Of a DNA stretch of 64,000 nucleotides, positions 16,384 through 25,298 are shown one piece after another. Position 1 is the stretch's first letter. The number at the start of each line of letters is the position of its first letter. The DNA is from Planctomycetaceae bacterium. Lineage in GTDB: Bacteria; Planctomycetota; Phycisphaerae; Tepidisphaerales; Tepidisphaeraceae. The stretch covers positions 1 to 64,000 of the forward strand of contig JAIYCY010000023.1 of assembly GCA_027487775.1 (NCBI GenBank). The letters run 5' to 3'. Made by a program: the position numbers and the translations under genes. The notes under the pieces are model-generated. The model searched no databases. It saw only the letters and a program-made list of their open reading frames with translations, and was not told the DNA's origin.

Positions 16384-17553
16384 ATGTCCCTGAGTTTTGA
16401 CACATTCGAGCGATACAAGCAGCGTGGCCTTGACGCGCGACGTGCTGGGCAGTGGGATTCGGCGCGGGTTTATCTTTTGGAGGCGGCGCGGACGATGCTT
16501 GAGCTGAGCAAGCAGGCGAGCACCGACAGCCTGAAAGACGCTCGCCGCGCGACGGCGGAGAAGTTTCTTGATTTGGCTCGTGATTGTGATGAGGCCAAGC
16601 GGGCCAATCGGCGTGCGCCAGCAGGCGATCGCACATCAGGCGAATCCGGCAAGCCGCGCGACCGCGCCCAGCGGGAGCAGACGGGCGAGGACAAGACCGC
16701 AGACGCCGCCGACTGGATGGTCAAGGAGAAGCCGACGCTGAAGTTTGACGATGTAGCGGGTCTTGAGGATGTGAAGACCGACATCAAGTTGAAGATGCTC
16801 TACCCGTTTACGCATGCGGAGTTGGCCGAGCGATTCGGCATCCGCGCGGGCGGAGGCGTTTTGCTTTACGGTCCGCCGGGCACAGGCAAGACGATGCTGG
16901 CCAAGGCGACTGCGGGTGAGATCGACGCCGCCTTTTTCGTCATCAGCCCCGCCGACATCCTGAGCAAATGGGTCGGTGAGGCGGAGCAGAACATCAAGAA
17001 GCTTTTTGATGCCGCGAGTCAGGAGCCGCGTTCGATCATCTTCATTGACGAGATCGAGGCCCTGGTTCCGGCGCGTCGCGACGAGGGCACGAGCGTGATG
17101 CAGCGACTTGTCCCGCAGATTCTGCAGAGCGTGGAGGGTTTCGCCAAGAGCAAGACGTCGGCGGTCATGCTCATGGGTGCGACCAACGTTCCTTGGCAGC
17201 TTGATCCTGCGATCCTTCGACCTGGTCGATTTGACGAGAAGGTTTACATTCCGCTTCCCGACCACGCTGCGCGAAGGAAGATGCTTGAGATTTATCTGGG
17301 CAAGCGACCGCTCGCCGACGATGTGGATTTCGATCGGATTGCCACGCGTCTGAACGGTTACTCTGGTGCGGACATCCGCTACATTGCCGATCGCGCGGCG
17401 ATCATACCGTTCATGAAGGCTGTTGCCGGCGAGGGTGAGCAGCAGATTGATTTGCGGATCATTGAATCGGTGATCACGGAGACGGCGCCGAGCGTCAGCC
17501 CTGAGGCGGTCAAGCGTTTCGAAGACTGGATGGCCGCGGGCGAACGTGCTTGA
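16384..17553 (+). CDS. MIT-like domain AAA+ ATPase resembling Vps4/CdvC
   Basis: About 389 residues. Residues 8-75 form a three-helix region (YKQRGLDARRAGQWDSARVYLLEAARTMLELSKQ, then RATAEKFLDLARDC) that matches the layout of MIT domains. A charged linker (75-110) precedes one AAA module: FDDVAGLEDVK, Walker A GPPGTGKT (163-170), pore-loop-like KWVGEAEQNIKKLF, Walker B IIFIDEIEAL (218-227), sensor MGATN (264-268), and arginine motif LRPGRFDEKVYIPLP. The end, PSVSPEAVKRFEDWM, resembles the Vps4/CdvC C-terminal helix. This meiotic-clade architecture suggests disassembly of polymers, possibly at membranes. ATG 16384 follows GAGGTG at good spacing. Confidence 0.8.
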   Translation: MSLSFDTFERYKQRGLDARRAGQWDSARVYLLEAARTMLELSKQASTDSLKDARRATAEKFLDLARDCDEAKRANRRAPAGDRTSGESGKPRDRAQREQTGEDKTADAADWMVKEKPTLKFDDVAGLEDVKTDIKLKMLYPFTHAELAERFGIRAGGGVLLYGPPGTGKTMLAKATAGEIDAAFFVISPADILSKWVGEAEQNIKKLFDAASQEPRSIIFIDEIEALVPARRDEGTSVMQRLVPQILQSVEGFAKSKTSAVMLMGATNVPWQLDPAILRPGRFDEKVYIPLPDHAARRKMLEIYLGKRPLADDVDFDRIATRLNGYSGADIRYIADRAAIIPFMKAVAGEGEQQIDLRIIESVITETAPSVSPEAVKRFEDWMAAGERA

Positions 17554-17559
17554 GGTAGC

Positions 17560-20142
17560 CTAGTTTTTTTTGTGGCTGACGCCGAGTGCGATGGCGAGTA
17601 CGTCATCGACGGTGTCGACGTAGTGGAACTTGACGGTTTTTTGGACTTCGTCGGGCACATCGGGCATGTCCTTGGTGTTGCGGCGTGGGATGATGACGTG
17701 CTTGATACCGGCGTTTTTGGCGGCGAGTGTTTTTTCCTTGAGTCCTCCGATGGGCAGGACGAGTCCGCGGAGTGTGATTTCGCCAGTCATGGCGACATCG
17801 TGTCGGACGGGCTTGTTGAGAAAGAGGCTGGCGAGGGCGGTGAACATGGCGACGCCTGCGCTGGGGCCGTCTTTGGGGATGGCGCCGGCTGGGATGTGGA
17901 CGTGGACGTCGGAGTCGGCGAGAAGGGCCGGATCGATGTGCATGGAAGCGGCGCGGGATTTGAGCAGGCTCATGGCGGCCTGTGCGGATTCCTTCATGAC
18001 TTCGCCGATTTGTCCGGTGAGTTGGACGTTGCCTTTTCCGGGGAATCGCGTGGCTTCGATAAAGAGGATTTCTCCGCCGACGGGTGTGTAAGCGAGTCCG
18101 GTGGCGACGCCGGGGACGCTGGTGCGTTGTGCGAGTTCGGATTCGTATTTGGGTGGCCCGAGGACTTTTTCGACGTAGGGGGGATCGACGCGGACGCGGG
18201 ATGCGGTTTCACCGACGATTTCGGCTGCGATGGCACGGCAGACGGCGCCGATGTTGCGTTCGAGGTTTCGGACGCCGGCTTCGCGTGTGTATCGATCGAT
18301 GATGAGTTTGATGGAGGCGTCGTTGAAGCTGGCGTGTTGTTTCTTGAGCCCGTTGACGCGGAGTTGTCGGGGGACGAGGTATTGCTTGGCGATGAGTTTT
18401 TTGTCGGTTTGTGTGTAGCCTGGGATCTCGATGACCTCCATGCGATCGCGTAGAGCGGCGGGGACGGTATCGAGCGTGTTGGCGGTTGCGATGAAGAGTG
18501 TTCGTGAGAGGTCGAAGGGTAGATCGAGGTAGTGGTCGGTGAAGGCGTGATTTTGTGCTGGGTCGAGGACTTCGAGGAGGGCGCTGGAGGGGTCGCCTCG
18601 GAAGTCTGAGCCGAGCTTGTCGATTTCGTCGAGCATCATGACGGGGTTGCGAGTTCCGGCCTTTCGGATTTCGGAGATGATGCGACCGGGCATGGAGCCG
18701 ATGTAAGTGCGTCGATGTCCGCGGATCTCGGCTTCGTCGCGGACGCCGCCGAGCGCGACGCGGATGAACTTTCGGCCGATGGATTCAGCGATGCTCTTGC
18801 CGAGAGATGTCTTTCCGACGCCCGGGGGTCCGACGAAGCAGAGGATGGCGCCGGCGTGTTCGATGTCTGGGGCTTGGGTGGAATCGGATTTGGGTTTTGT
18901 GTCGGTGGAGGAGGAATCGGGCGTGTGGCTGGGAGACTGCGAATCGGATGATTCGGCAGGATCGAGCGCGGGCGTCGATTCTTCGTCGGCATCGGCGGCG
19001 CCGGTGGGTTCGGAGATGACGGGAGCGGGTTCGTGTGCTGCGAGTTTGAGTTTTCGTACGGCGAGGTATTCGAGGATGCGTCGTTTGACTTTGTCGAGGT
19101 CGTGGTGGTCGCGATCGAGGATTGAGCGGGCGGCTTTTAGGTCGATTTTGTCTTCGGACTGTTTGTTCCAGGGGAGTTCGCTGAGCGTGAGGAGATAGGT
19201 GCGGATGACGCCGTACTCGGGGCTGGCCTGTGGTATGGATTCCATGCGTGTGAGTTCGCGTTGGGCTTCTTTCATCACGCGTGGCGGGAGGTCTGCGCGA
19301 GCGAGTTGTTGTCGGAGGCTTTCGGCTTCGGTGTTTCCGTCGGCATCGGCTTCGCCGAGTTCGCGTCGGATGGCGCGGACTTGTTCCTGGAGGTAGTAGC
19401 GTCGTTGGTTTTTGTCGATGGATTCTTTGACCTGGGTTTGGATTTTGGACTGCAGCTCGAGCATGTCGAGTTGCTGTGCGAGTCGCCCTGCGACGATTTT
19501 GAGACGTTTGTAGACGTTGAGTTCGTCGAGGAGTGCTTGTTTGTCGGGGACGTCGAGATTGAGATTTGCGGCGAGGAAGTCTGAGAGCGGGCCTGCGGTG
19601 GTCATGTTGTTGATGACCTGCTGGACTTCGTCGGGCGTGTTGGGTGAGAGTTCGACGACGCGTGTGGCCTGGAGTTTGACGGAGGCGATGAGTGCTTCGG
19701 ATTCCGGGCCTGCGGGGACTTGGTCTTCGAGGAGTTCGATGCGTACGGCGGGGTATGGGTCGGCCTGCGTGGTTTCGAGGACGCGGAAGCGGATGAGTCC
19801 GTGGACGATGATGGACTGGTTTCCGTCGGAGAGTTTAAGGAGTTTGAGGATGGAGCAGATGGTTCCGGTTTGGAAGAGTTCGGCGACGGGAGGTTCGTCG
19901 GCGTCTGGATCGCGCTGTGAGAGGACGGCGATAAGTTTGTCGCCTGGCATGACTTCATCGAGGGCGGCCTTGGATCGGGGTCGTCCGATGGTGAGCGGCA
20001 TGACGGTGCCGGGGAAGACGACGACGTTGCGCACGGGCAGGACGGGCAGCGTGAGAGGGATGCTGGTTTCCTGACCCGTCGGGCCGGAACGTACGACGAT
20101 ATGGGTGTCGGTGCGTTTGACGATGGTGGTGGTGTCGGACAT
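17560..20142 (-). CDS. lon: ATP-dependent protease La (Lon)
   Basis: An 860-residue cytosolic protease. The N-terminal LON substrate domain starts LPVLPVRNVVVFPGTVMPLTIGR (about 33-55). The coiled middle contains RRYYLQEQVRAIRRELGE, and the AAA module has Walker A GPPGVGKT (438-445). The protease domain holds the catalytic dyad, Ser761 in KDGPSAG and Lys804 in GGLKEK. A Ser/Asp/Glu/Pro-rich insertion (about 369-429) lies just before the Walker A motif, in a place where E. coli Lon has none. Lon degrades misfolded and regulatory proteins. The downstream AAA ATPase gene converges on it with six bases between stops; an Hsp20 gene lies just beyond its start on the same strand. Confidence 0.96.
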   Translation of the reverse strand: MSDTTTIVKRTDTHIVVRSGPTGQETSIPLTLPVLPVRNVVVFPGTVMPLTIGRPRSKAALDEVMPGDKLIAVLSQRDPDADEPPVAELFQTGTICSILKLLKLSDGNQSIIVHGLIRFRVLETTQADPYPAVRIELLEDQVPAGPESEALIASVKLQATRVVELSPNTPDEVQQVINNMTTAGPLSDFLAANLNLDVPDKQALLDELNVYKRLKIVAGRLAQQLDMLELQSKIQTQVKESIDKNQRRYYLQEQVRAIRRELGEADADGNTEAESLRQQLARADLPPRVMKEAQRELTRMESIPQASPEYGVIRTYLLTLSELPWNKQSEDKIDLKAARSILDRDHHDLDKVKRRILEYLAVRKLKLAAHEPAPVISEPTGAADADEESTPALDPAESSDSQSPSHTPDSSSTDTKPKSDSTQAPDIEHAGAILCFVGPPGVGKTSLGKSIAESIGRKFIRVALGGVRDEAEIRGHRRTYIGSMPGRIISEIRKAGTRNPVMMLDEIDKLGSDFRGDPSSALLEVLDPAQNHAFTDHYLDLPFDLSRTLFIATANTLDTVPAALRDRMEVIEIPGYTQTDKKLIAKQYLVPRQLRVNGLKKQHASFNDASIKLIIDRYTREAGVRNLERNIGAVCRAIAAEIVGETASRVRVDPPYVEKVLGPPKYESELAQRTSVPGVATGLAYTPVGGEILFIEATRFPGKGNVQLTGQIGEVMKESAQAAMSLLKSRAASMHIDPALLADSDVHVHIPAGAIPKDGPSAGVAMFTALASLFLNKPVRHDVAMTGEITLRGLVLPIGGLKEKTLAAKNAGIKHVIIPRRNTKDMPDVPDEVQKTVKFHYVDTVDDVLAIALGVSHKKN

Positions 20143-20232
20143 TGGAGTGAGACGTGAGAATCTTTAGAGGTCGTTTGAGATTCGAAAGGGGTCAGGCGAA
20201 CACAACCGAGCCCAGCATGAACAGGGGAGAGC

Positions 20233-20664
20233 TTAGGCGAGTTTGGCAACACGAATCCAGAGCAGGCCGTCGCGATAGTTGGCGTGGATGGATTCATGAT
20301 CGACGGGTTCGACGAATTCGATTTCGCGGGCGAATCGCCCGTGGTCGATTTCCATGACTTGGACGCGGAGTCGTGAGCCTGTTTCGTCGGTGCTGAGGAC
20401 GTCGAGGGGGCAGGCGGGCATGCAGCGGAGGCCCGTGAGTGAGAGGCGGTGGCGAGAGAGGTGCATGTCGATGGAATCGGCGTCGATGCCTGCGAGTTCG
20501 ACGCAGACGATGAATGAGTCGGGGGATTCGTAGACGTTGACGGGCGGCGCGAAGAGGTCGGGGGGTGTGAAGGCGTTTCCCGCGCGGGAGTAGCGATCGA
20601 GGAGGCGTGACATTTCGCGTGAGAGTTGTCCGAAGGGCATATCGGGCTGAGTCTCGACGGGCAT
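20233..20664 (-). CDS. Small heat-shock protein, Hsp20/alpha-crystallin family
   Basis: A 143-residue protein. After a short N-terminal arm (LSREMSRLLDRYSRAG) the alpha-crystallin domain runs from about 40 to 140: PPVNVYESPDSFIVCVELAGIDADSIDMHL, a variable loop, and GRFAREIEFVEPVDHESIHANYRDGLLWIRV, where most family members have ANYKDGVLxIxLPK. It is an ATP-independent holdase for unfolding proteins. ATG 20664 follows AGGAGGA, an ideal ribosome site. It precedes lon on the same strand by 90 bases, so the two stress genes may be co-transcribed. Confidence 0.9.
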   Translation of the reverse strand: MPVETQPDMPFGQLSREMSRLLDRYSRAGNAFTPPDLFAPPVNVYESPDSFIVCVELAGIDADSIDMHLSRHRLSLTGLRCMPACPLDVLSTDETGSRLRVQVMEIDHGRFAREIEFVEPVDHESIHANYRDGLLWIRVAKLA

Positions 20665-20770
20665 GGTTCCTCCTTGGCCGGTGGAGCGATCTGATGGGGC
20701 TGTGCGGATGAGTGAAAGGCTGTGTGTGTGGATGGAGTGATGGATTGGTATTGAGCGGCGTTGATGGGAA

Positions 20771-21619
20771 TCAGGGGGTTGTGGCCGGTGCGGTGGCGGG
20801 GGGAGTTGGCGTGTTGGCAGGTGTGATGGCTGGGGTGGTCGCGGGTGTTGTTTCTGGCGTGGTTGTGGTTGAATCGGTGGGTGTTGTTGGGTTGGGTGCT
20901 GAGGGGGTGTTTGCGCCGAGGAGCAGTGGCTTTTGGACTTCTGCGAGGAGTTGCTTTCGGCGTTGGACGGCGTTTCGATCGGTGTCGGTGGCGGAGGGGA
21001 GTTTTTCGATGCGGTCGTACCATTCGGCGGCGCCTTTGAAGTCTCCGCGTTGTTCTGCGATGGCGGCCAATGAGAAGAGGCTGATGGCGACGGCGCGGTC
21101 GTGTGTGGTGTAGTCGGTGAGTATTTGTCGGTAGGCGACCTCGGCGTTGGTGAGGTAGCCTTCGGCGGATTGGGTGGCGAGATTGACGACGGGTTGCGTG
21201 GTGGTGACGGCGAGTTCGGGAGCGGAGCCGAGGAGCCAGTAGACTTCGCCTTGGCCGAGGAGTGCCCATGCCTTTGAGGCGGGATCGACATCGGCGCTGA
21301 GGACGGCTCCGAATGCGGTCAGCGCATTGCCGGCGCTACTGAGCCGGGTGCTGACCATGGAAGCGCCGACATCGGGATTGGTCATGAGTTGTCGCAGGTT
21401 GCCGAGTTGGTTCCACCCGAGGGAGAGATTTTCGCGGGCGATGGCTTCGTTCTGTCGAGCGGCGCGGCCGAGGAAATTGAAGACGATCGTCGCAACGCAG
21501 ACGAGGATCAGCCCGATGGCGAGTGTGTTGCCGTATTTCTGGAAAAGTTTGGGCAGCGTGACGGTGAACCAAAAGCTGAGGTCGTTGCGTTCGAGTTCGT
21601 GTCGGCGTTCGGAGTCCAT
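20771..21619 (-). CDS. Membrane-anchored TPR-like protein
   Basis: A 282-residue protein. A cytoplasmic N-terminus (RRHELERNDLSFWFTVTLPKLFQKYGN) leads to one membrane helix (about 30-50, TLAIGLILVCVATIVFNFLG). The extracytoplasmic part is alpha-helical with TPR-like repeats (ASKAWALLGQGEVYWLLG, AVAISLFSLAAIAEQRGDFKGAAEWYDRI). The layout recalls YfgM-like ancillary SecYEG/chaperone-associated proteins, but identity is not certain. The last 45 residues are a low-complexity Thr/Pro/Ala tail. It lies upstream of hsp20 and lon on the same strand. Confidence 0.65.
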   Translation of the reverse strand: MDSERRHELERNDLSFWFTVTLPKLFQKYGNTLAIGLILVCVATIVFNFLGRAARQNEAIARENLSLGWNQLGNLRQLMTNPDVGASMVSTRLSSAGNALTAFGAVLSADVDPASKAWALLGQGEVYWLLGSAPELAVTTTQPVVNLATQSAEGYLTNAEVAYRQILTDYTTHDRAVAISLFSLAAIAEQRGDFKGAAEWYDRIEKLPSATDTDRNAVQRRKQLLAEVQKPLLLGANTPSAPNPTTPTDSTTTTPETTPATTPAITPANTPTPPATAPATTP

Positions 21620-21830
21620 AGCCTCTTGAGTTTACCCGTTCGGCTTTCGCGCGTCCAAAGGGATGAGGCGTGCAGGTTTGGAAAGCAAAAGATGCAACAG
21701 ACTGGCGAAGCTGGGCGTGAGGGATTGGCGATGTGATGTGTCTGCCTGAAGATCTCGTGGGTTGCGATGAGTTGTGGTCTGATGCGATGGAATTCGAGTG
21801 GAACTTGGATGACAGACGTGGGAGGCGAAC

Positions 21831-23168
21831 ATGCAAGAGCGGGAGACGAGACAGGTGGGGGCGGTCGCTGGTGTTTCGGAGATACCGGGCCCGAGGCCGG
21901 TGGAGGGGAAGCCTGGTCAGCCGGTGCTGAAGCTTGCGTTGCTGATGATGTTTGCCGGTTTGGGTGGTGTCTTGGGGTATTTGGTGGCAGGCAAGGGGAT
22001 GGAAGTGATTGGCGGGGCGGCGCGGGCGAGCGGATGGAGTAGAGGATGGCTGCTCTCGATGATAGTGGTGATGTTTGTGGTGTCGTGGTTTTTGACGACG
22101 TTGGTGCATGAGGGCGGGCATGCGATAGCGGGGATATTGACGGGCAGGCGGTTGTATGTTTTTTCGGTGGGGCCGATCTGGATTCAGCGGATGACGGACG
22201 GAGTGCGCGTGCGTTGGAAGCGGCTGAGTCGGTCGGTGGGTGGATGGGTATTGGCATCGGGCGGTGACGAGACGGTGCGGGGTTGGCGGTATGCGGCCTT
22301 TTTGTTGGGCGGGGTGGTGGCGAATGTGGTGGTGGGGGTGCCGTTGGTGTTGCTCTGGCAGGAGGAATCGTTGGGTTTAGAGGTCAGGTCGTTTGGTTTG
22401 GTTGCGGGATCGCTGCAGTTGTTGACGGCGTTGTTGAATCTGATTCCGTTTCGAGTGGGAGGCGGGATTCAAACGGACGGGATGGCCTTGTGGAGGCAGT
22501 TGTCGGGGCAGCGTGATCGTCGGGAGGAGGCGGTGTTGTTGGCGGTGCATGCGTTGATGGGCGGGATAAGGCCGCGTGATTGGCCGGCGTCGGTGGTGGC
22601 GCAGATGCTTGGAGGCGAAGACGCGTGGGAGGGAGTTGTTGACCGCGGCGGGTCGGTTCCGAGCCAGAGCGGGTCGGTTCCGAGCCAGGGCGGGTCGGTT
22701 CAAGGCTCAGGCGGAGCGGTTCAGGATCGCGGAGAGCGGGTTCATTCGGACATGTTGTTGTACATGCATGCGATGGACGTGGGGGAATTGGATTTGGCGC
22801 GGGTGAGATTGAAGCGTGTGCTGGAGCGGTACGATCGTCTTCCTGAGGTGAGTCGTGGCGGATTCGCGCCGGAGGTGGCATGGTTTGTGGCGAGGGTGGA
22901 TGGGGATGTGGTTCGGGCGAGGCAGTGGATGGTTGAGGCGAAGGGTGCGATGCTGGAGAAGCATGATGTGAAGCTTGCCGAGGGTGGGATCGCATGCCTT
23001 GAGGGACGCTGGGAGGACGCCCGACGGCTTGCGGATGAGGCGGAGCTTGCGATGAGGCATCCGGTGATGGTTGCGAACGAGGATGTACGTGACCGGGTGA
23101 ACGAATTGCGTCGCTGGGTGGAGACGGCGTCGGGAGCCCGGGCGGGCGAGGGGAACGGGTCGAAATGA
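21831..23168 (+). CDS. M50-type (site-2-like) membrane metalloprotease with helical C-terminal domain
   Basis: A 445-residue protein. After a 30-residue polar start, hydrophobic helices carry the zinc motif His93-Glu94-Gly-Gly-His97 (TLVHEGGHAIAG) and, about 110 residues on, NLIPFRVGGGIQTDG (Asn203, Pro206, Asp216), the second M50 signature that supplies the third zinc ligand. This predicts intramembrane proteolysis. The C-terminal 180 residues are soluble and TPR-like (LYMHAMDVGELDLARVRLKRVLERYDRLP). A Gly/Ser/Val/Gln linker is encoded by 21-bp DNA repeats. Substrate unknown; transcribed divergently from the TPR-like membrane protein gene. Confidence 0.75.
   Translation: MQERETRQVGAVAGVSEIPGPRPVEGKPGQPVLKLALLMMFAGLGGVLGYLVAGKGMEVIGGAARASGWSRGWLLSMIVVMFVVSWFLTTLVHEGGHAIAGILTGRRLYVFSVGPIWIQRMTDGVRVRWKRLSRSVGGWVLASGGDETVRGWRYAAFLLGGVVANVVVGVPLVLLWQEESLGLEVRSFGLVAGSLQLLTALLNLIPFRVGGGIQTDGMALWRQLSGQRDRREEAVLLAVHALMGGIRPRDWPASVVAQMLGGEDAWEGVVDRGGSVPSQSGSVPSQGGSVQGSGGAVQDRGERVHSDMLLYMHAMDVGELDLARVRLKRVLERYDRLPEVSRGGFAPEVAWFVARVDGDVVRARQWMVEAKGAMLEKHDVKLAEGGIACLEGRWEDARRLADEAELAMRHPVMVANEDVRDRVNELRRWVETASGARAGEGNGSK
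22648..22730 (+). repeat. 21-bp tandem repeats in the M50-type protease gene
   Basis: Units at 22648-22668 and 22669-22689 are identical except for the last base; 22690-22710 is a closely related copy, and a degenerate copy follows. They encode GGSVPSQSGSVPSQGGSVQ between the membrane and helical domains. Confidence 0.85.
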
Positions 23169-23221
23169 TCGGGCGATAGGGGCGAGCGGTCCTTTGGGGG
23201 GAGCAGGGGTGGGGTGCGGTG

Positions 23222-23247
23222 CGACAGTCTGTCGCCTTTTGGGTTTT
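23222..23247 (+). terminator. Probable terminator after the M50-type gene
   Basis: GCGACA (23222-23227) and TGTCGC (23231-23236) form a compact hairpin with a three-base loop, followed by CTTTTGGGTTTTT. It lies 54 bases beyond the stop codon. Confidence 0.6.
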
Positions 23248-23432
23248 TGAAAAGAGATATCCTTGTCCGATGACATGATCGTGCTAGTATTTGACCCTTG
23301 GAATTGGCGTCGGATGCCGGGCGGGAGTGATCGTCAGGTGCGAATCGTGCGGATCGGGAGAGCGTGTGATTCGTGGGTTGCTCGAAGGGCTTTGTGTGGC
23401 TCGATGAGCTTTTTTGAATTGAAGGAGAGAAA

Positions 23433-24140
23433 ATGCGTATCGGACAATGTGTGGTGGCGGGCGTGGTGGTGGGCGGACTGACGGCGATGGCGTCGGCGAC
23501 GCCGGCGTTCCTGCAGCCGGACGAGGCGGGCAGCAAGGATAGTTGGGTGTATCCGGGTTTCGGCCCGACGGAGCAGAACCCGAGCTTCGCGGCTTATCTG
23601 GCGGCGGGGATCGCGACGGGACAGGCTGGGCTGATCAATGCCCGCACGTTTGTTCAGTATGATCTCACCGGGCTTTCGATTGCTGCCAACGAGCAGGCGA
23701 TCGTCGGATTCACGACCACGACGAGCCCATTCGGATCCGCCGACCCGACGACCGCGCGTCCGCTGCCGATCGGTCTGCACCGCGTGACGCAAGCCTGGGA
23801 CGAAGCCACGGTGAGCGCTACCGCGCAGCCCGCGTTCCTTGTGAACCCCTCCGCGACAGCGGTCCTGACCGGCGTGGGGCAGACGGTCACTTTTGATATC
23901 ACCGCGCTGGCTCAGTCGTGGATCAGCAATCCTTCGAGCAACTTCGGTTTCGTGCTCGTCGCACCGCAACAAGTGGGCGGGCCTGCGTTCACGACGACGG
24001 TGCTGGGCTTCTTTGCGTCGTCGCGGGTCAGTTCGGCGTCGGATCGGCCGTTCTTTGAGATTTCGGTGATTCCCGAGCCTGCTGCGCTGTCGCTGTTGGC
24101 GGTCTGTGCGGGGCTGGGACTTTCGCGTCGTCGTCGCTAA
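23433..24140 (+). CDS. PEP-CTERM protein, DNRLRE-like
   Basis: A 235-residue secreted protein with signal peptide MRIGQCVVAGVVVGGLTAMASA. The body (KDSWVYPGFGPTEQNP, NARTFVQYDLTGL, PIGLHRVTQAWDEATVSA, TFDITALAQSWISNPSSNFGFVL) has the pattern of DNRLRE-type domains, beta folds found in extracellular proteins. The C-terminal tag IPEPAALSLLAVCAGLGLS then RRRR is PEP-CTERM. An AAGGAGAG element precedes the ATG. A prepilin-like gene follows 64 bases downstream, the second such pairing in the window. Binding or structural role is inferred, not shown. Confidence 0.78.
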   Translation: MRIGQCVVAGVVVGGLTAMASATPAFLQPDEAGSKDSWVYPGFGPTEQNPSFAAYLAAGIATGQAGLINARTFVQYDLTGLSIAANEQAIVGFTTTTSPFGSADPTTARPLPIGLHRVTQAWDEATVSATAQPAFLVNPSATAVLTGVGQTVTFDITALAQSWISNPSSNFGFVLVAPQQVGGPAFTTTVLGFFASSRVSSASDRPFFEISVIPEPAALSLLAVCAGLGLSRRRR

Positions 24141-24204
24141 GATAGATTGCGTCGCGTCGGTTTTTGGTAATCAGGGCAGGATTTTTTAGGCGGTTGGTCT
24201 GGTC

Positions 24205-24933
24205 ATGCGTCGCGGATTCACACTCGTCGAGCTTTTGGTTGTCATCGGCATCATCAGCGTGCTGATTGCGATTCTTTTGCCGGCGTTGTCGCGCGTGCGT
24301 GACCAGGCCAACCGTATCGTCTGCGCGTCGAACCTGCGCACGACGGGACTGGCGATCGCCAACTACGTGGCAGACAACAAGCAGCGGCTGCCTTACGTTG
24401 TCGAGCCCATCTGGCGGAGCTATTCCACCACCGCGCAGATGGATTGGAATGTCACGCCCGATGACGAAGCGCGGAGTTTCTTTAACGTGATGAAGCCGTA
24501 TCTGAAGGACGTACGGCTTTTGCGTTGTCCGGCCCAGCTTCGCGGGTATCCGTTCAACGAGCCGCTAGTCACCTACCGCATTGCATCCGCCAACAACTCC
24601 GACGGCTTGGAGCGAACGGTGGAGCAGCTCGACGGCTCACTGAGTCCGACGGGCAGCGCATCGGTGCTTTTCAATCTCAAGCTGATGAACGGTCGCAAGC
24701 ACGAGATGCGTTACGTCGAACCGCGTACGCTTCCGTGGCGCGTGCGCAAAGGCGTCGGGCCTTATTCGCTTTTGCGCGACTTCTTCCAGGTCGACCCGAC
24801 GCGATTCCAGCCCAATGGCCTGTTTCGCACGTTCGGCCCGCATCGCGATTGGTTCAACGCGTTGCGACTGGACTTCAGCGTCACGCTCGAACGCGACCCG
24901 ATCTACAACGACATCAGCGCCTACCCGCCGTGA
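24205..24933 (+). CDS. Prepilin-type N-terminal methylation domain protein
   Basis: A 242-residue protein that starts MRRG followed directly by [31 protein letters not shown]: a minimal class III leader with cleavage after Gly4 and Glu at +5. The central part ([42 protein letters not shown]) matches planctomycete prepilin-like proteins. A clear H-X9-DG ending is missing; the C-terminus ends NDISAYPP. It directly follows a PEP-CTERM gene. A role as pseudopilin-like surface or secretion partner is inferred from the N-terminus only. Confidence 0.8.
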   Translation: MRRGFTLVELLVVIGIISVLIAILLPALSRVRDQANRIVCASNLRTTGLAIANYVADNKQRLPYVVEPIWRSYSTTAQMDWNVTPDDEARSFFNVMKPYLKDVRLLRCPAQLRGYPFNEPLVTYRIASANNSDGLERTVEQLDGSLSPTGSASVLFNLKLMNGRKHEMRYVEPRTLPWRVRKGVGPYSLLRDFFQVDPTRFQPNGLFRTFGPHRDWFNALRLDFSVTLERDPIYNDISAYPP

Positions 24934-25298
24934 GCTGGGTGCGGGTTCACCTTGGAATTGTGTACACGTCCGGCTTCTGTGTTGAATTGCTTTTTGCGAG
25001 TCTTCCGGGACTGGATTCATTCGATTCTCCGGCTATGATTCGTGAGTGGATTCGCGAATGATGCGGGCCTCGGGCCGGCGTCGTTTTCGGAACACAGGTA
25101 TCTCGGTTTTTCGTACCGGGCCACCCGCAGGGGCTGGCCCGTTTCGTTTTAGGCCTGGTCACTTGTCCGCGTGTTGTGGTGCGGTCGGGTGATCGAAGAC
25201 ATGCACACGCGTCGACGGATCGTCGCGTTGAGATCGGATTCTCACGCAAGAGAGTCGGACAATTGAATAGGGAATGCTTGAAAGGAAAGTGAGTCCCC
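24934..25298. other. Upstream region of nusA
   Basis: A 365-base gap without a convincing gene. It holds a hairpin with a T-rich tail at 25119-25152 and several GGCC-rich inverted stretches between 25060 and 25145. A TATGAT at 25034 could be a -10 box, but no good -35 lies upstream. The gap may contain the nusA promoter and a structured leader. Confidence 0.5.
25119..25152 (+). terminator. Terminator-like hairpin upstream of nusA
   Basis: CGGGCCA (25119-25125) pairs with TGGCCCG (25137-25143) over an inner CCC/GGG pairing, followed by TTTCGTTTTA. It is 185 bases after the prepilin gene and 147 before nusA, so it could end the former or attenuate the latter. Confidence 0.55.

Noticed and set aside
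19602-21269. Minus-strand frame spanning hsp20 and part of lon
   Set aside because: It is out of frame with both real genes and consists of Ser/Pro/Thr/Arg-rich sequence.
20665-21291. Upstream extension of the hsp20 frame
   Set aside because: The extension is Pro/Ser-rich, overlaps the TPR-like gene in another frame, and the Hsp20 start has its own strong AGGAGG-type site.
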